Positions 14,401 to 28,257 are shown, counted from the first letter of the stretch. The stretch: DNA of 64,000 nucleotides from Micropterus salmoides (GCF_014851395.1 NW_024041262.1:12235252-12299251); one strand, 5' to 3'. Numbers and translations are program-made. Notes: generated by a model not told the origin, from the letters alone.

Positions 14401-15141
14401 AGCATCTCAAATTGAATCAATAACCACCAGCCGCCAACTAATCCCAGCTAGCCCCCATAAACACAGCTCCAGCAGTCCCCCACAAACCCTTGCCAATGCC
14501 CTAGTCAAGCCCCACCCGACCCAAGCTCCAGACCCCTTCATCTTTTTATAACCGCACCCCAGGGCCATGCAGGGGTGCTCAGGTGAGAGCTTTCAGGCGG
14601 GGTAGAGTGAGCTGTATATTCAGAGCAGAAGGGGATGAAGGGGTACACTCGTTCGCCCAGGTAATCCATCAGCAGACAGGCCAGCTTTGGACTGCACGGC
14701 GATTGGCAGCCGGAGAAAAGTGGACAGCTGATGTTGGTCGAGCCCAGCCACAGCACGCCAGACGGGATAAAGAGATATAAGCCCACCACCCTCCTCCCGT
14801 GCTCAGTGCTCTCCCTCGACCCCCAACCATAGACCCATGTCATCCCAAAGCTCTTTCATCTTCTAACCCAGCGGGTGCTAAAGCAAACTTTCCACTTTGG
14901 CTCTCTAGGGACTGGGCATTGTGGAATTGCAGAGAGACCTGCTCTCTTTGCTCAGTGCCTCAAAGAAGGGGTGCCACACCCCTTGAGTGGTTGGTGGATT
15001 CAGAGACGAGTGACAGCTTGGCAACATCAACAGGAGGATGGAAGATCCATCCTATATGATGACTGTCCGCACTGGGATAAAATACCCATATCTAAATCAA
15101 GATAGTTTTATGGTCGAGTTTTTTACCATTTATAAGTGCAT

Positions 15142-15233
15142 GATAAAGATGGCTCTCTTATGAATCCCGAGTGTGTGATAAAGATGGCTGAACTGCTAAC
15201 CATACGTCCCTCTTATGAATCCTGAGTGTGTGT
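15142..15233 (+). repeat. Short direct repeat
   Basis: CTCTTATGAATCCYGAGTGT occurs at about 15155-15177 and 15211-15233, and GATAAAGATGGCT at about 15143 and 15177. This is a local partial duplication. Confidence 0.8.
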
Positions 15234-15949
15234 TGAATCCACAATTTGTACAAAAACATCACAATTACTGATGTGTTTTTACAGTGAAATCAAGTCGTCA
15301 ACTGGTCTCACAGCCTCCAAGTGCTCGACATCTCTGCAGCTCACACAGATTCCTCAAAGCCCTCTCCTGTCTCTTCTCTAAATTAATATAATTTTCAATC
15401 TTTAAATTTTGGGTTGGGACAGAAGATGCAAGCTGAGACGAGGATCAAGCCGTGGAGTGGTGGGATTTCCAAGCTGTCAGGAAAACTGAGCAAATCCTAT
15501 CCCCAGGCCACTGGCTCCACACAGGAATGTGGGGCGTCCACTTTAATTGTGCTTTTCTCCCGATCCCCATCTCGCAAAATCAAATTTCCCTTTTCCCACT
15601 TTGTGGATTCCCTGAAGAGCTTTGTGTAACATCTTTAAATGCAACTCACAAGGCCACATATAAAAGTTACAGTGAGTAAAAGAGGAGGCTTCAATGGTTA
15701 GATAACTGAAAGCTTCAAAGTCAAAAGGACTATAAGAGACAGCCGGACAGTAAATCAGGGAGACACTTCAAAGCAAGCTATGAAGACAGCCGTGCAGATA
15801 GATGAATGGCAAAGAAAGACATTCAGACTCGAAGAAATGGATCATGGAGCAATTCAAGACGGCAGACAAAACAAACAAACATCACCATGCAAGACTAACA
15901 ATAAGCTATATAAACAAACTATCAAAGTAGACACAATATGACCAACAGA

Positions 15950-15969
15950 CACACACACACACACACACA
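15950..15969 (+). repeat. (AC)n microsatellite
   Basis: About ten AC units. Confidence 0.95.
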
Positions 15970-16673
15970 GCTGTTGTTCAGCCAGCCAGGCAGGCTGACA
16001 GAAAGGCAGACAGACAAATAGAGTGAGAGATCCCCGTGTGAAAGACAAAGGAGGGTACAGTAGTGAGTAGCAGCAGCCAAGGGAGACTTCATTAGTGAGG
16101 TCAGTGCCCCAGGGTACTTAGTGTAACACTGGAGGCCTATGCAGCCGCCCCCCCGGCCCTATGCCGAGGTGGATATTGCATCTTTGCGATAACATCTCCC
16201 TACATAGGAGGGGGGCCCTGCATCACAGCATAAAGACCCCTGTTTTCGGCAAGTTTGAAATAAGGCTTTGTTCCCCCAAGGCCTCGGTCCCCCCCCACCC
16301 CCCCACACACACACTGCCTCCTCCTCCTACTCTTTCCTCTTGGGTGGGCCAGAGACTTTCCAAAAAACTGAGCAACTTGTGTCTGGGGAGAGACCCCCCT
16401 TCTGCGCATTTACACACACACATGAAAAAACACACTCACACATGCGCGTATACAGGCACGTGCACACTTACACACACACACAGTAACAGACACACACATC
16501 ATCCACCACCCTCAACCCCTGATCCCGACAGTGGTGTCCCCTGGCGTTTGGCCACGTCTGTGTGGAGCGGTTGGTAAGAGAGGTGGAGATCCATGGCTGC
16601 TGGGGGAACAGCTCCAGGAGGGGCCTTGGTGGGCTCATCTCACCCAAAGGGAGAGTGGGGGGCCCACAGAGAG

Positions 16674-16694
16674 GTGTGTGTGTGTGTGTGTGTG
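16674..16694 (+). repeat. (GT)n microsatellite
   Basis: About ten GT units. Confidence 0.95.
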
Positions 16695-19600
16695 CAAAGG
16701 CCTGAGGGGGCCTAGTCCTGGTCAAAGGTGCCTGGCTGCCTGGGCACTCCAGGGAGCTCCAGAGACAGGCAACCTTTACATGGAGCCTCCTTCGGTACAG
16801 ACGCTCCGCAGTCAGTTACATACAGTTTACTGTAAAAGCCCTCGCCACTCATCAATAGCCATACTCACACTCCAACACACAGACAATAATAGTAACATTC
16901 ATGAATCAGCACATAAATTTTTATCAACAAACATGCTTCATATCAACTAATAAAGCACCAAGAACTTAGCTGTCACTATGAAAGTAAGAAAAAAGCGATG
17001 TATGCTAATTTCCTTGTCCATTCCTGACATGTGAGGGGTTTGTCAAGGTCTTACGGTAGAATGGACAGTATAAATATCCCTGTTGTGATGCTGAGATGGG
17101 TTGCCAGGTAGGAAAGACATGCGTGCCCCCATTTATACCCACATCAGCTGGTGGATTTATAGGACCCTTAAAACGGATCAATCATTTTCCACTCCCAGGT
17201 CTCTACACCTCTCATCCCCTCTCTCCACACTTTCCTTTTTGATTCTACAGTCAGAGTGTATATGCAGAAGGGGGAGTGGGGTTATGTGTGTGCATTGTGC
17301 GCACACTGCCTATGTGTACGAGTGCACCTGTGTTGCATGAGTGTGTGTGTACATACCTTTAATGTATCTTTGTGCGTGCACATACACGTAACACTGTTGT
17401 GTATGCGTGTATGCACACGGCTGCATGTACTTAGCGGCTCAGTCAACTACCAGCACTGGGTGCTTTTCATGTTCATTATCACTTGTTTTATAGTGGAATA
17501 TTTAAGTCGGGGGCCTTGGCACGGCTGCAGCTATAGTTAGAGAACAAAGGAGAGCGCTGGGGGTGTCAGGAGGGTGTGGCATGCCGGAGCGCAGCGCAGA
17601 GCTTTTCAGTAAGTGTTGCGCCCCACACTTCATGGAAAGCCAGGGGCCTGGCCAGGCCAGCCGTGCAGGCAGACGGAGCTAAATTCAACTCATTCCTGTA
17701 TTAATGGGAGCTTATGTGCCATTCCACCTCACTGAAGAGGGCATTAGCCAGAGCCAGACAGCCAGGATACACCTCAAAATATCTCCTCTCTCTGGCCTTC
17801 TCTGTCTCTCTAGCATTATGTGTTTTTTTCTAACATGTGGTTTTGGTAGTACAGCTGGTGAGGCTAAGGTTGTCTTTGTGGGAAGGCTATCTGATAGATT
17901 GTCTAAAATTCTGAAAATTCTTTATGTTTATCATACAAAGCCCTAAGTAAACCAAATAAGACATCTGTCTACTTGGTATGTAAGTGGTTTGGCTTAAACA
18001 TTCATACCACTAAATACATTCCATTCCATACCAAACCGGAGGGAGGGTTTGGTTTAGAGTTTCCACTCACATAGAGTGGATTTATAACGCAACACGGTTT
18101 TACCACCTGCTGAACAATTCGATAACATCTATCTTGTAGATATGTTCTGCACTTCTGGTTTTGACACAAGACGACATAAGGTCCATTTGGAGAAGGGTGA
18201 GTTGAGCTTCCTGGGTTTCCTTCAGAAACCCTGCAAAGCTGTCATTCTGCTGGCATTGGGGTGTGGTCAAACAGGCTTGACCCCAATGTCCTCTGTGTAA
18301 GAAATTGAGTTACCCTGGACTGGGTGAGATCTGACTCTGGTGTGGCGGTTGTTTCTGAGAACACTATATTTGACTCATTGACCCACATGATCAATTAAAT
18401 ACATCAATTGCAGCTAATGCACAAGCTAAATTTACAATGGATTTGCAAACTGAGAGGGCACTGTCTTTTGTACAGTCCAAACAAAATTAAAGGTTCTTCC
18501 AGCAGATGTAACCCGTGGCTGCTAGTAGGTAGGAGGTAGCTAGGAGACGTCATATATCATAAAAGCAGGGGTTTTCCTGCATAGAGAAATTTTTGGTGCC
18601 CCCCAAAGAGGATTTAGCAAGCGCCAAAGGAAAATCACCAGCGCCAAAATCTTTAGAATTGCAATAAAAATCATCTCCGAATGTGTTTTAATAGCCATTT
18701 ATCGACCAACTGTTGAGCAAGCATTAATAAACCAGCTGCTGCGTTTGTTTGACTGCGCCTGAATGCTCCGCTGCGAAGCTCGCGCTAATGGTGGAGATTT
18801 TTTATTTTGTGCTTGAAGTGTGCCGGTATTCACCGGTACTGTCACTTTTATATATTACTCTTTGGCGTACCGGCATCAGTAATCTCTGCCCTCTCCAGAT
18901 CAGGTTTTCTGCATACTAAGTGACGGTCACCTGTTCCCGTCCTCTCTTGCCTGCTAATCTGTGTGCATAGTGACTCATCGAAGTAACTTTTTGTGAACCG
19001 ACCAATCACAGCCAGGAGGAGGCGGGACATTAAAAAAAGGTTGAGGCACTACAGCAAAGTTTAGAAACTTGTTGTTCTGTATGCAGTTTTTATTACTGAC
19101 AAGTTAGTAATTTGCATAAACAGATCAGAGTCTAACCACCATGTAGAGCATTTTTCTTGCACAATAATTTAATGACTGAAAACACCCCACAAAGATTAAA
19201 CTGCTGTTGCTGTTGTAATATTATAGGCTACTAATGGTAAGTTATAGTAGCCTGTACTATTATCTGAAATTGTAATGAATATACAAGCATTAGCACTAAT
19301 TCACACTTAACCACAGTGGTGTAGGCTAATATCAGAAAATGGTTTTATATGTGGAACAACTGAATGTCAACTAATAAACTATCTGTAGGCAGATGAACCA
19401 AATAAAGTGTAACCTGTAAATATATTATTATACTAACATCATACTTTCTATTTAATGTTACATTTCGGTCGTAAAGTAACTCATTGCTTTTACTATACGC
19501 CCACTGATCATGTTACTTACGTGCAAAGTCACCCCCCAAAGGCCAAACAGTAAGCTATAATGGAAGCAGGGAAACTGTATTATTTGTACTGTTTAAAAGG

Positions 19601-20224
19601 GCCACCCACCCTCACAGTGCAAATGTTACTATGCTGCATAACCCACACAAATAAAATTAGATAAAGCAATAACATAGGGTGTAGGACAAGTTGAGATTTG
19701 ATCATTTGATTGATCATTGGTCGCTCCATAAAACACACTTCAATATAAAACACTCCGAGTGTAAAAATCCCCATTTCAGTTGTTATAATTGGTTCCTAAA
19801 TTGATTATAACAGTATACAGAATAACAACAGTATAAAAGTATAACAATTAAGCACTATCCCAATGTACTTCTGTAAAATTGTACCACTTTGTGAGCTGTC
19901 AAGAATTTTTCTGACGTGTATTGTTCTGCTTGGAATTGTTCTGATTTAAATTGGGTTGTTTTGTTGGCCGCCTTTTCGTTTGGGATTTCTGTGTGTCCTA
20001 AAGACTTGGCACAGGTTGGTGTGTCTGCAAAGACATGCAAGTATGCACATGGAAAGACATTCCTTGTATAACAGTGAATTTTGTGCAAGTGCGGAACGAG
20101 CTGAGCAGTTATTGGCTGGCAGGGATAATTGGACTCTATGTAGGTGGCATGACCCAGCTGTCTGCAGCAGGAAGGCCCAGAGCTGAGCGTGACCTCAACC
20201 GCTGACCTTACAAATGCAATACAA

Positions 20225-20237
20225 TGACCTTTGACCC
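20225..20237 (+). promoter_or_regulatory. Nuclear-receptor DR1-like site
   Basis: TGACCTTTGACCC is a perfect direct repeat of TGACCT/TGACCC half-sites with one-base spacing, the consensus for HNF4, COUP-TF, RXR and PPAR dimers. Another TGACCT lies at about 20189. Single sites arise by chance, so function is unproven. Confidence 0.25.
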
Positions 20238-21106
20238 TCCCCACATTAAAGAGACAGTGTTGTCTTTCTGCAGTCAGCCAGCAAATTAGAGCGCAAGGGG
20301 CCAAAGAATCTTCACCTATTCTTTTTGTTCAGAATGCTGCTGCATCCTGTTTTATTGTCTAGAAATATTAAAAAATAACACTGGGGTGCTTTTGACTTGT
20401 GTGCATTTTAAAATTCACCTCCCTCACCCGTCTCGATCCTCCCTCACAACTTAGACCCACTCTCTTATACAGGTACATTTCACACCGTTTTAGATAGATA
20501 GAGTACTTATCTGTTAGTAAAACTGACAAACAGCATTTCACTATAATGTCTGATTATGGAGCAAGTGGCCATGAACAGGATCTTTTCCAGAACTGCAACA
20601 AAAATGCTATGATCATTAACCTCTACCACATACATCACTAAAGACCAGACAAACTTTGCAGACATCTGCATGGCCTTATGTGGCCTTTGCTTTGTGATGC
20701 CTGTAGTTTTCCAGAATGTTTTCCAGAAGCCTAGCTATGCCCAATATCATATTTAATAAAAATGTAATAATTTTCGCTAGTGGGGTGCTCTTTCTTGCAC
20801 GGGAGGCGGAATGATTCTACGATAAACAACAGCAGGAAGCCCTGCCATAACCAGCTAATAACCCTAATTTTTCTGACAATGATTTTCAACGGAAAAACAA
20901 CATTACACAACCTTTGTACGGTTGGGCTACAATGTAATTTGGTTTGTTTCAGAATAAAAACACAGACATTTTATTCCTTCTGTCATCCAATCATTCAGAC
21001 CAGATTATTTAGTGCAATAAACTAACAATGAATGTTTCTCAGAGGCCAAACTGACTGTGGTGTCAACAAAAGTGTGACTCCACTACAATTCATGGAGACA
21101 CAAGAA

Positions 21107-21150
21107 CACACACACACACACACACACACACAAAACACACACACACACAC
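21107..21150 (+). repeat. (AC)n microsatellite
   Basis: Two AC runs separated by AAAAC. Confidence 0.95.
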
Positions 21151-21865
21151 AAAGACAGAAGGATACATAGTAAAGTATATGAACATTGTGAATTTATGGT
21201 AAAGTCATTCAGAATATCACCCCCCACCCCCCATGTCCCCTCTTGTCTCCCTCTGTGCATCAGTCACCAAAGGGGCAGGTAGGCCTCTCTAGGGGGACAT
21301 TAGAGGAGAGATATCTGTCAAGATGGAAGCAGTGCTCCCTTAGGCTGCCACTGAGCGACGAGCGTGTCCCCTTGTCTGTTCTCCTGTATCACAATACTGC
21401 TGCTGAGTGACTGGTAAGCCCTAATGGATGCAGGTATCTGCTGTTAGTCCGATCTTCTATAAAAGCCCTTGGCAAAAAAAAAAAGATAAGGGGAAAACCC
21501 AGAGGAGTGAGAGAATGTGTGTGGGTTCAGTGTTTTTATATGTAGGAACTCTTTGATGGAGAAGGGCGTCTGATTTGGTAGCTCGTGCATTGGTGTGAAG
21601 AAAATATAATGAGGACATGTGTGGGTCTGTGTTAGAGAAAAGAGAAAGTGTGCGCACCCTTAAGTAAATACAGGTGTGTGTGTGTGTTAAGTGAGTGTCC
21701 AGTATACATGTATGTATATATATGTGTGTGTGTGTTATGTCATTAGTGCAGCTTTAAAGGCTTGGCATCCCTGCTGAAATCTAAAATAAAACCAGCAGAA
21801 TTCAACAACTCACAGAGTCATCAGGGGAGAAAAAAAAGGGCTTATCAGCCAATCCATCATCTAGA

Positions 21866-22160
21866 TGAATGTTTCTCAACCTTTTCAGCACGCAACCCAA
21901 AAAAGAAAAACTTGTTTCAGGCAATAACACACAGAGTGGTGAACTTTAACACCAAAGGATGGATTTTATTTCCTTTTTTCCAGGATGTTTTATTTGATTA
22001 TTTATTAAAAAATACTGGCTAAAACACAGACTAAAAATCTTTTAAAAGTAGCATTTCTGAAAATCTTCATGATCACCATCTATTCTACGGCGACACTAAT
22101 TACAATCCTTGTCATGCCATTCTCCTAAACCCCCTCTGTATGTCCCGGCCCACAGATGCC
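21866..22160. mobile_element. hAT-like fragment
   Basis: Begins TGTTTCTCAACCTTTTCAGC, followed by ACGCAACCC, resembling the TTTCTCAACC-type ends of hAT elements. The other end, near CCGGCCCAC, is weak. Identity is tentative. Confidence 0.4.
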
Positions 22161-23290
22161 ACCAAAACGATTATTCTTCGGAACCAAATAAACCTTTGAA
22201 CATTTGAGCTAAATATTCTTGTTTGTTTTGTCTAAGGCTATACTCAATGGTTTACCGCCACGTCAATCATTAGGAGATGTAAAGGGCTTAGTCAATACAA
22301 CTTTTATTCTGAGATTTTCCATTGTGTGGAGAACTTGCAAGTAATCAAAAAAAGGTGTAAACTGTTGACATGTCGCGCATACTGTAGCACCCAACAAAAC
22401 TAAAAGGGAACACGCTGCTTCCCAATTTTATCCAAAGTTTCACCTCAAAATTGTTTTATAGTGCCCCATACCCTGGGTCTCACATGCTCAATCACATGGA
22501 CCACCCTGATTCATCCCACCCCATCTTTCATTTCACAACCCAAATCCCTCTTTCCTCTTCACTTCATCCTCTCCATATCCTCCCTCATTCCACGTGCGCT
22601 TCTCTTTCTTGCCTGGCATTTTCTCCTAACATCTCACTGCTCTCTATCGCTCACCTCCTCCAGAACCTGTTGTCGTTTTCTTGTTTACTCTATTCATCCC
22701 TCTGGCCTCTTGACCTGCATGTTGCCTGCAGACTGAATGAGCTACTGCCTAGCAACCCTACAGAGTATTAGCTGTAAAAAATAAATAAATAAAAGAAAAA
22801 AGGTGAGTGTTGAATATGGATGAAGCTAAATGATGGTGCAAAAGTTTAATTTCTAATGTTTGAGGTGGGATTTACGGTAAGAGAAGCAAGACATTAGCTA
22901 ATGAAAGACATTATAAAGTTGTATTATGGGGAATGTAGGATTCAGCATTGTTGTTGCTTTTCCTGTACTAGGGACAAAGCATCATCATATCTTGGCCGCT
23001 AATGCTTTGTTTTAACCATTCTTTTTTAATATGTCTCTTGTGACATTTAAGTGTGATATATGAAATCACTGGAGGAACTTGTACTCCAGTCCTCATTAAG
23101 GTATTGCTTGGTGTAGAGTTGTGGACATTGCGTCTTGCACTTACTTGAGCATAATCAGTGCTATCTAAAGACACATCACACTGTTCATTTTCAAGCCTGA
23201 TGACCCAATACAAATGGCAATCCCCACTCTACTATATCTCCATCCACAGAAGTTGAGAGTATCCTAGAAGGGGTGTATGTGTGTGTGAGT

Positions 23291-23329
23291 TGAGAGAGAG
23301 AGAGATGGAGAGACAGAGAGAGAGAGACA
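23291..23329 (+). repeat. (GA)n-rich tract
   Basis: Imperfect GA repeat with GGAGAGACA interruptions. Confidence 0.9.
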
Positions 23330-23524
23330 AGCAAAAGACAGGGAGCTGACATAGGGAGAGTATAAATAGGACATGGAGAAAGACTCAGGATCAAAAAGGT
23401 AAAAATGAAGGTGAAAAGACAACAAAGCAGCAGAGAGAGAGAACTTGTGGAAACAAAAAAGAGGTTGAGGGACATAGAGAACTGACAGCTTGCAGACAGA
23501 GAAAAAGTGGATGGCTCGGCCCTA

Positions 23525-23790
23525 TTGTTTCAGGCTAATTTCATGGGATCAAACTAAAGCACAGCCCCAGACACAGACGGAGCTACAGCGATCTGACGAG
23601 AAATCTCCTCTCTAATTGGCCCCATGCAAAGGCCACCGCCAGCGCACTGCAACTTGCTCCTGATTGCTTTACCTCCCCGCATAACCGGCTGTACAAGCAG
23701 CTAGGCCTGCCAATCAGTCAGCACAATGACGGCTTGCTGTGTCTAACAAGAAGGCGCGCAGGTTTAACAATCAAGTGACTATTTTATGGT
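23525..23790. promoter_or_regulatory. Possible conserved non-coding element
   Basis: Block of balanced, non-repetitive sequence between GA-rich and GT-rich DNA. It contains CTAATTGGCC, CATGCAAAG (octamer-like) and CAATCAAGTGAC-type homeodomain/TALE-like words. It has no ORF and no transposon features. The call rests on texture alone. Confidence 0.25.
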
Positions 23791-23915
23791 GCTGGAACAA
23801 TGTGTGTCAAAGCAAGCAGGGCTTTCGCTGTCAGTCAGTCAGTCAGTCTGAAAGATCAAAATGCTCCTGTACAGGGGAAAAGAAGTGAAAACTTGATAGG
23901 GATTGACAGTGTGTC

Positions 23916-23961
23916 AGTGTGTGTGTGTGTGTGTGTATGTGTGTGTATGTGTGTGTGTGTG
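23916..23961 (+). repeat. (GT)n microsatellite with TATG interruptions
   Basis: GT run interrupted twice by AT. Confidence 0.95.
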
Positions 23962-25306
23962 ATTGAGTGGGACAATAAGGGAGAGTGAGAGGCTTTGTTC
24001 TGAAATGCGTTAGGATGAAAGAGTGCAGCAGCTGAAAGAGGAGAGAACAGACAACTCCATACAAAGGGTTTACAAGCATCCCCCCCCCCCCAACGTATCC
24101 CATGTGATGAGGTCATGGCTGGAGTATCTCTCCAAAGAAAAATGCAGCTTACCCAATGATTAAGGAGATCTGTGTATGCAATGTACATATGCTTTGCAGG
24201 GTTTATTTACCTTGTATTCTTGTGCGTGTTAAAGAAAAATACACTTTCACAAGCAACAATCCTGCATCGCCTCATTCTGCCAAACATCAGTCAGTTGTGT
24301 TCATCGCACCAGAGCCGTGCCGTCGAAAAGGCAGCAGAGTGAAAATTCACCCTATCGCAGGGGGGAAAGTCAGTGGCAACATGACAAGCGGCGACACAAT
24401 CATCCTCCGCAGAGAGAGCCTGTTAGGGCCCGATAGTGGCGACACTATCTGAGGTGACTCATTGTTTCTGAAGCCCCTCATATGTGTTGCATTAGGAGGA
24501 GACGGCAAACAAAACAGAGTCCCCCCCCGTCCCCCCCGTCTCCTCCTTAGTAGCTCCTTTTCCCCAGTACCCTCTTCTCCCTTATCTGTTCCCCCTTCTG
24601 CTGTCATTTCACTTTTACTCTTTGGGTTCACGTGTATCTATTATCCCCTTTTTCATCACCCCCACCTCGTTCTCACTGACATTCCCACTGTCTTCATTTT
24701 GTTTCTTTATGTGTCAGTCTGCTCTTTTCAATCAGTCAGTCGGCCTCTATACAGGAAATTAATGAGGAAACGTGGTGAGAAATGTGCGTTTTTTTATCTC
24801 ATCCACTTCAGATCTGTCAAATGCACCTGTCACTGCCTAACTTTCTCTACTCTCTCATGTCCTCATTTTCTTATCTGCCATCCCAAATATTTTCTCTGCA
24901 TCTTTCACTCAGTGTATTGTTGCTATTTTGGCAACAAACAGATTTTTGCCTGGGATCTGCTTACCCTCGTCTTGTTGATAATAGGGCTCAGGTAGCCCTG
25001 TTATCAGATCACTAAAACTTTCCCAGTCTGTAGGACACACATTTCGTTGTCACATCTGACTTTATCTCTTTTGGCCTACGCCAAGACACATAGTAGTGTT
25101 TAAAACCTTGTCACTGGAACCACAGGTATTCCTGCTGGCAGGTGATCAAATCATCCCCTTGTCCTGTCAACACAAATACTGTTAAAATACAGGTTTTAAA
25201 AAATGAAACATCAAGAAAGGAGCAATGAGGTGGATGGCCGGGATAGAGAAAAGTCCAGCCTGAGCTTGGACAGCCAATAACAAGGAGCTTTCCAACAAGG
25301 CTACCT

Positions 25307-25309
<3 letters not shown>

Positions 25310-25357
<48 letters not shown>

Positions 25358-25382
25358 AGTGTGTGTGTGTGTGTGTGTGTGT
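25310..25382 (+). repeat. (GT)n microsatellite, 73 bp
   Basis: Two long GT runs separated by GCGTGA. Confidence 0.97.
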
Positions 25383-25742
25383 AGTGATGCGTGTGTCCCT
25401 GGTGACAGGCACTCTTAGTGACTTACAGTATGTGTATGCGTGTGTTATGAAAGTGCATAGGAGACGGGAGGAGAAGGAGGGGTAAGTCCTTCTAAATATG
25501 CATCTTAATGGCTGCTCTGTTCCCACCATTCACACCGAGTGATGGAGAGAGCGAGGGCGAGAGAGGCAGGGGACGAGGAGAAGTGGAGCTGCATGTTTTC
25601 AAGGGGGCAGCCAAGACAGGGACGCAGACAGAGAGACAGCTAGTTGCAAAAGACAGAATGGTGCAAGCAAACGTCAACAAGAGAAAAGCTATGCAAGGAG
25701 CCGCCATACCTGACTCCTTCAACCATGGCCCCATTCCACAGT

Positions 25743-25764
25743 GACACACACACACACACACACG
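25743..25764 (+). repeat. (AC)n microsatellite
   Basis: About eleven AC units. Confidence 0.95.
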
Positions 25765-25859
25765 GGCCTCAGCGGCAGTAGTATAGAGGAGCAGAGTGGA
25801 GAACTAGCCTCCTCAGGCAGGAGCTGTTTGTCGCTAAATGAAGGCCGGCATTCTTTGGT

Positions 25860-26130
25860 TTCCCAGGGAGCTGGGTGCCTGCCAGTCCCCCGGCCACTGA
25901 GTGCCATTTTATTAAGAACAAAATGGAGCCCCTATGAAAGGAGCCCAGCACTGAGCCTGCACAGGTCTCACTGCGCTGAGCCTCGGCATAAACAAACACC
26001 ACCTTAAAGAGACAGGCTGGCAGAAAATGAGGGACAGCAGGGCCCCTTCAAGAGCCCTCTAAGAGATACAAGCTAGTTTGGGATTGGCAGTGGCTGTTAT
26101 TGATGAGCAAGAATCTCCCTCGAGGGGTAA
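25860..26130. promoter_or_regulatory. Possible conserved non-coding element
   Basis: Unique block with no repeat signature, including CATTTTATTAAGAACAAAAT and TAAACAAACA (forkhead-like). Texture resembles vertebrate enhancers. No alignment is available. Confidence 0.22.
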
Positions 26131-27182
26131 GGTGAGGGGTGAGCCGAGGAATGCAATGATAAACACGGTAGTTCCCCCTTCAAAAACAATCTTAGCATTT
26201 TGTTTTACAGCCGGTAGATTACTAGTAGTTGGAAATGGTGAGATGCTATAGACAAGATAATGATAAAGACAAGTGCCAGAAAATGATCAAAGCTGATCAA
26301 CCTATTTGCACACCGCCTTACATTTTCTGCCGTCTATAATCAACAAGTCATTACAGTAAAACTAAACTAAAAGGAGAGACACACTGTAAAAAGTTGTGAT
26401 GGACAGACCACCAGTCAGCTGACATCTGGCATTTAAAAGAACAGACACAAAAAGTAAATATTTTTTGTGCTATTTGCATTTGTGTAAAAAAATGCGTAGC
26501 CAAAGCTGAGCAGGTGTAGAATTTTGATATATCTTTTTTTCCCTTTTTTTAATAAATTCATAAGAAAGGATTCATACAATGTCAAAACTCTGAGCATGTC
26601 ATAAACTTCAACAGAGGTCTATAATAAACTGAACTTTAATAATAGGAATAGTTTATGATGGCGTGTGTCATATTTCTCAAATACTTCATCATTCTGGGCT
26701 GAAATAATAAACTGGGACAGTTTTAAGGCAATCATTCAATGACCCTTTGGTTACTGGGTATACAATTAATTTTGGCACATATTATACGCATATTACAAAC
26801 TGCAAAATCAGTGATTTACTTATGTATCACTCCTTTCTTATGTTCTTATTTCTTACAGTGCAACTATGTAAAGTAATGCTTGGGGAGAGAAAGAACGAAC
26901 AATAGTGTGATGAAAGTCAACCACATGAAAAGCGACAAACGACGCCTAGTCCCTCAAAATAACTGTTTTGATGAAGGAAACATGGCTTTTCTCTGAAATA
27001 TTTAGTTTAACCAAATGCTATAACAGTTGAAGCTTGATTTATTTGTATCTTCCATAATTTCTTTAGCGCTACAAATGAATAACAATTATTTACACACATG
27101 TAATCATTTCCAAGGAAACATGTGTTCCAAAGGATCTGCATATCAGTACTCCCCTTTATTTTCTCAATCACACACACACCAT

Positions 27183-27184
<2 letters not shown>

Positions 27185-27213
<29 letters not shown>
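27185..27213 (+). repeat. (AC)n microsatellite
   Basis: About fourteen AC units, preceded by a shorter CA run at 27169-27180. Confidence 0.95.
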
Positions 27214-27215
<2 letters not shown>

Positions 27216-27402
27216 GTATGATGGGACCAGAGCCAACATCTGTCTTTGATATTATTTAACTAACCGCTTATTGTGGGAGCCCACCAGCACCACGGATGGC
27301 GTCTAGCGCTGTGTGTGTGTTAGTCTATGAGTGCGTTTCGCCGTCCATTCAGACACTTTGGCAAGCCGCTGTTGTGTTGTCACATCCTTCAGGGGTTGAG
27401 CT

Positions 27403-27448
27403 GTGAGTGTGTGTGTGTGAGTGTGAGTGTGTGTGTGTGTGAGTGTGC
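27403..27448 (+). repeat. (GT)n/(GAGT)n microsatellite
   Basis: GT runs interrupted by GAGT units. Confidence 0.93.
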
Positions 27449-27779
27449 GCCTGTTCAGAATGTGCATCGGCATTTCTGAGAATGTGACTGCATACCAGCG
27501 TGCACTGTGTGTTTCCACAGACGTGAGAACAGTGCGAGTGTGTGCGGTGGCTATCCCCCTCCATAGTGAAAGCCACAGCCTCAAAACCACATCAGAGAGT
27601 GTGTGGGAGACAGAATGACAAGGCCAGGAACCAGCCAGCGTCTGCCTGCAGCCACACACAGACACAAGACACACGCTCACACACTGACACACACGCACAG
27701 TCATACTTATCACACAAATTTATCACACTAACCCATCTACTTATTGACACAGGCTGTCTCTTACGCTCTCTCTCTCCCT

Positions 27780-27802
27780 CACACACACACACACACACAC
27801 AC
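27780..27802 (+). repeat. (CA)n microsatellite
   Basis: About eleven CA units. Confidence 0.95.
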
Positions 27803-28257
27803 GTTTAACACCAACCGTCATTACACCACAAGTCCTATCCAGTGGTCACCGTTTAGGCCAAGGATGCAGTCTGCAGCAGAGGGCGATGTTTGTGTTTGCA
27901 TACTTTCTCACAGACAGACATTGACTGAGCAGAGAGCAAAATAGGCTTTCTACTGTGGATTTGTTTTAACATTTCGACTGTCACTCATTGGCATGTGGGA
28001 TGAATGAAAATGAAAATATTTGAATTATTTATTTACGTCCACCTCACCGGGAACAGAAATAAATGGCACGCAAGCAATAAATAGGCTAACAAAAGCTCTG
28101 AAAACAAGATAATTACAGATACGTCCACATGCAAGCATAGGCACGCACATTCACACGCTGAGTGTTCATTAATACTCAGCCAAAATATGCTCGCCGTCAT
28201 GTTGACAAACACATATTAGCAGCAGACAGACGAGTATGATGCGTGCTTGCCCTCTTA

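Noticed and set aside
19855..20304. 149-codon minus-strand ORF
   Set aside because: No recognised motif and no splice signals matching the gene's phase 0. I considered it as a later exon but cannot support it.
24462..24995. 177-codon plus-strand ORF
   Set aside because: Pyrimidine-rich DNA read as Ser/Pro/Leu/Phe/Cys. No family, and frame openness is explained by CT bias.
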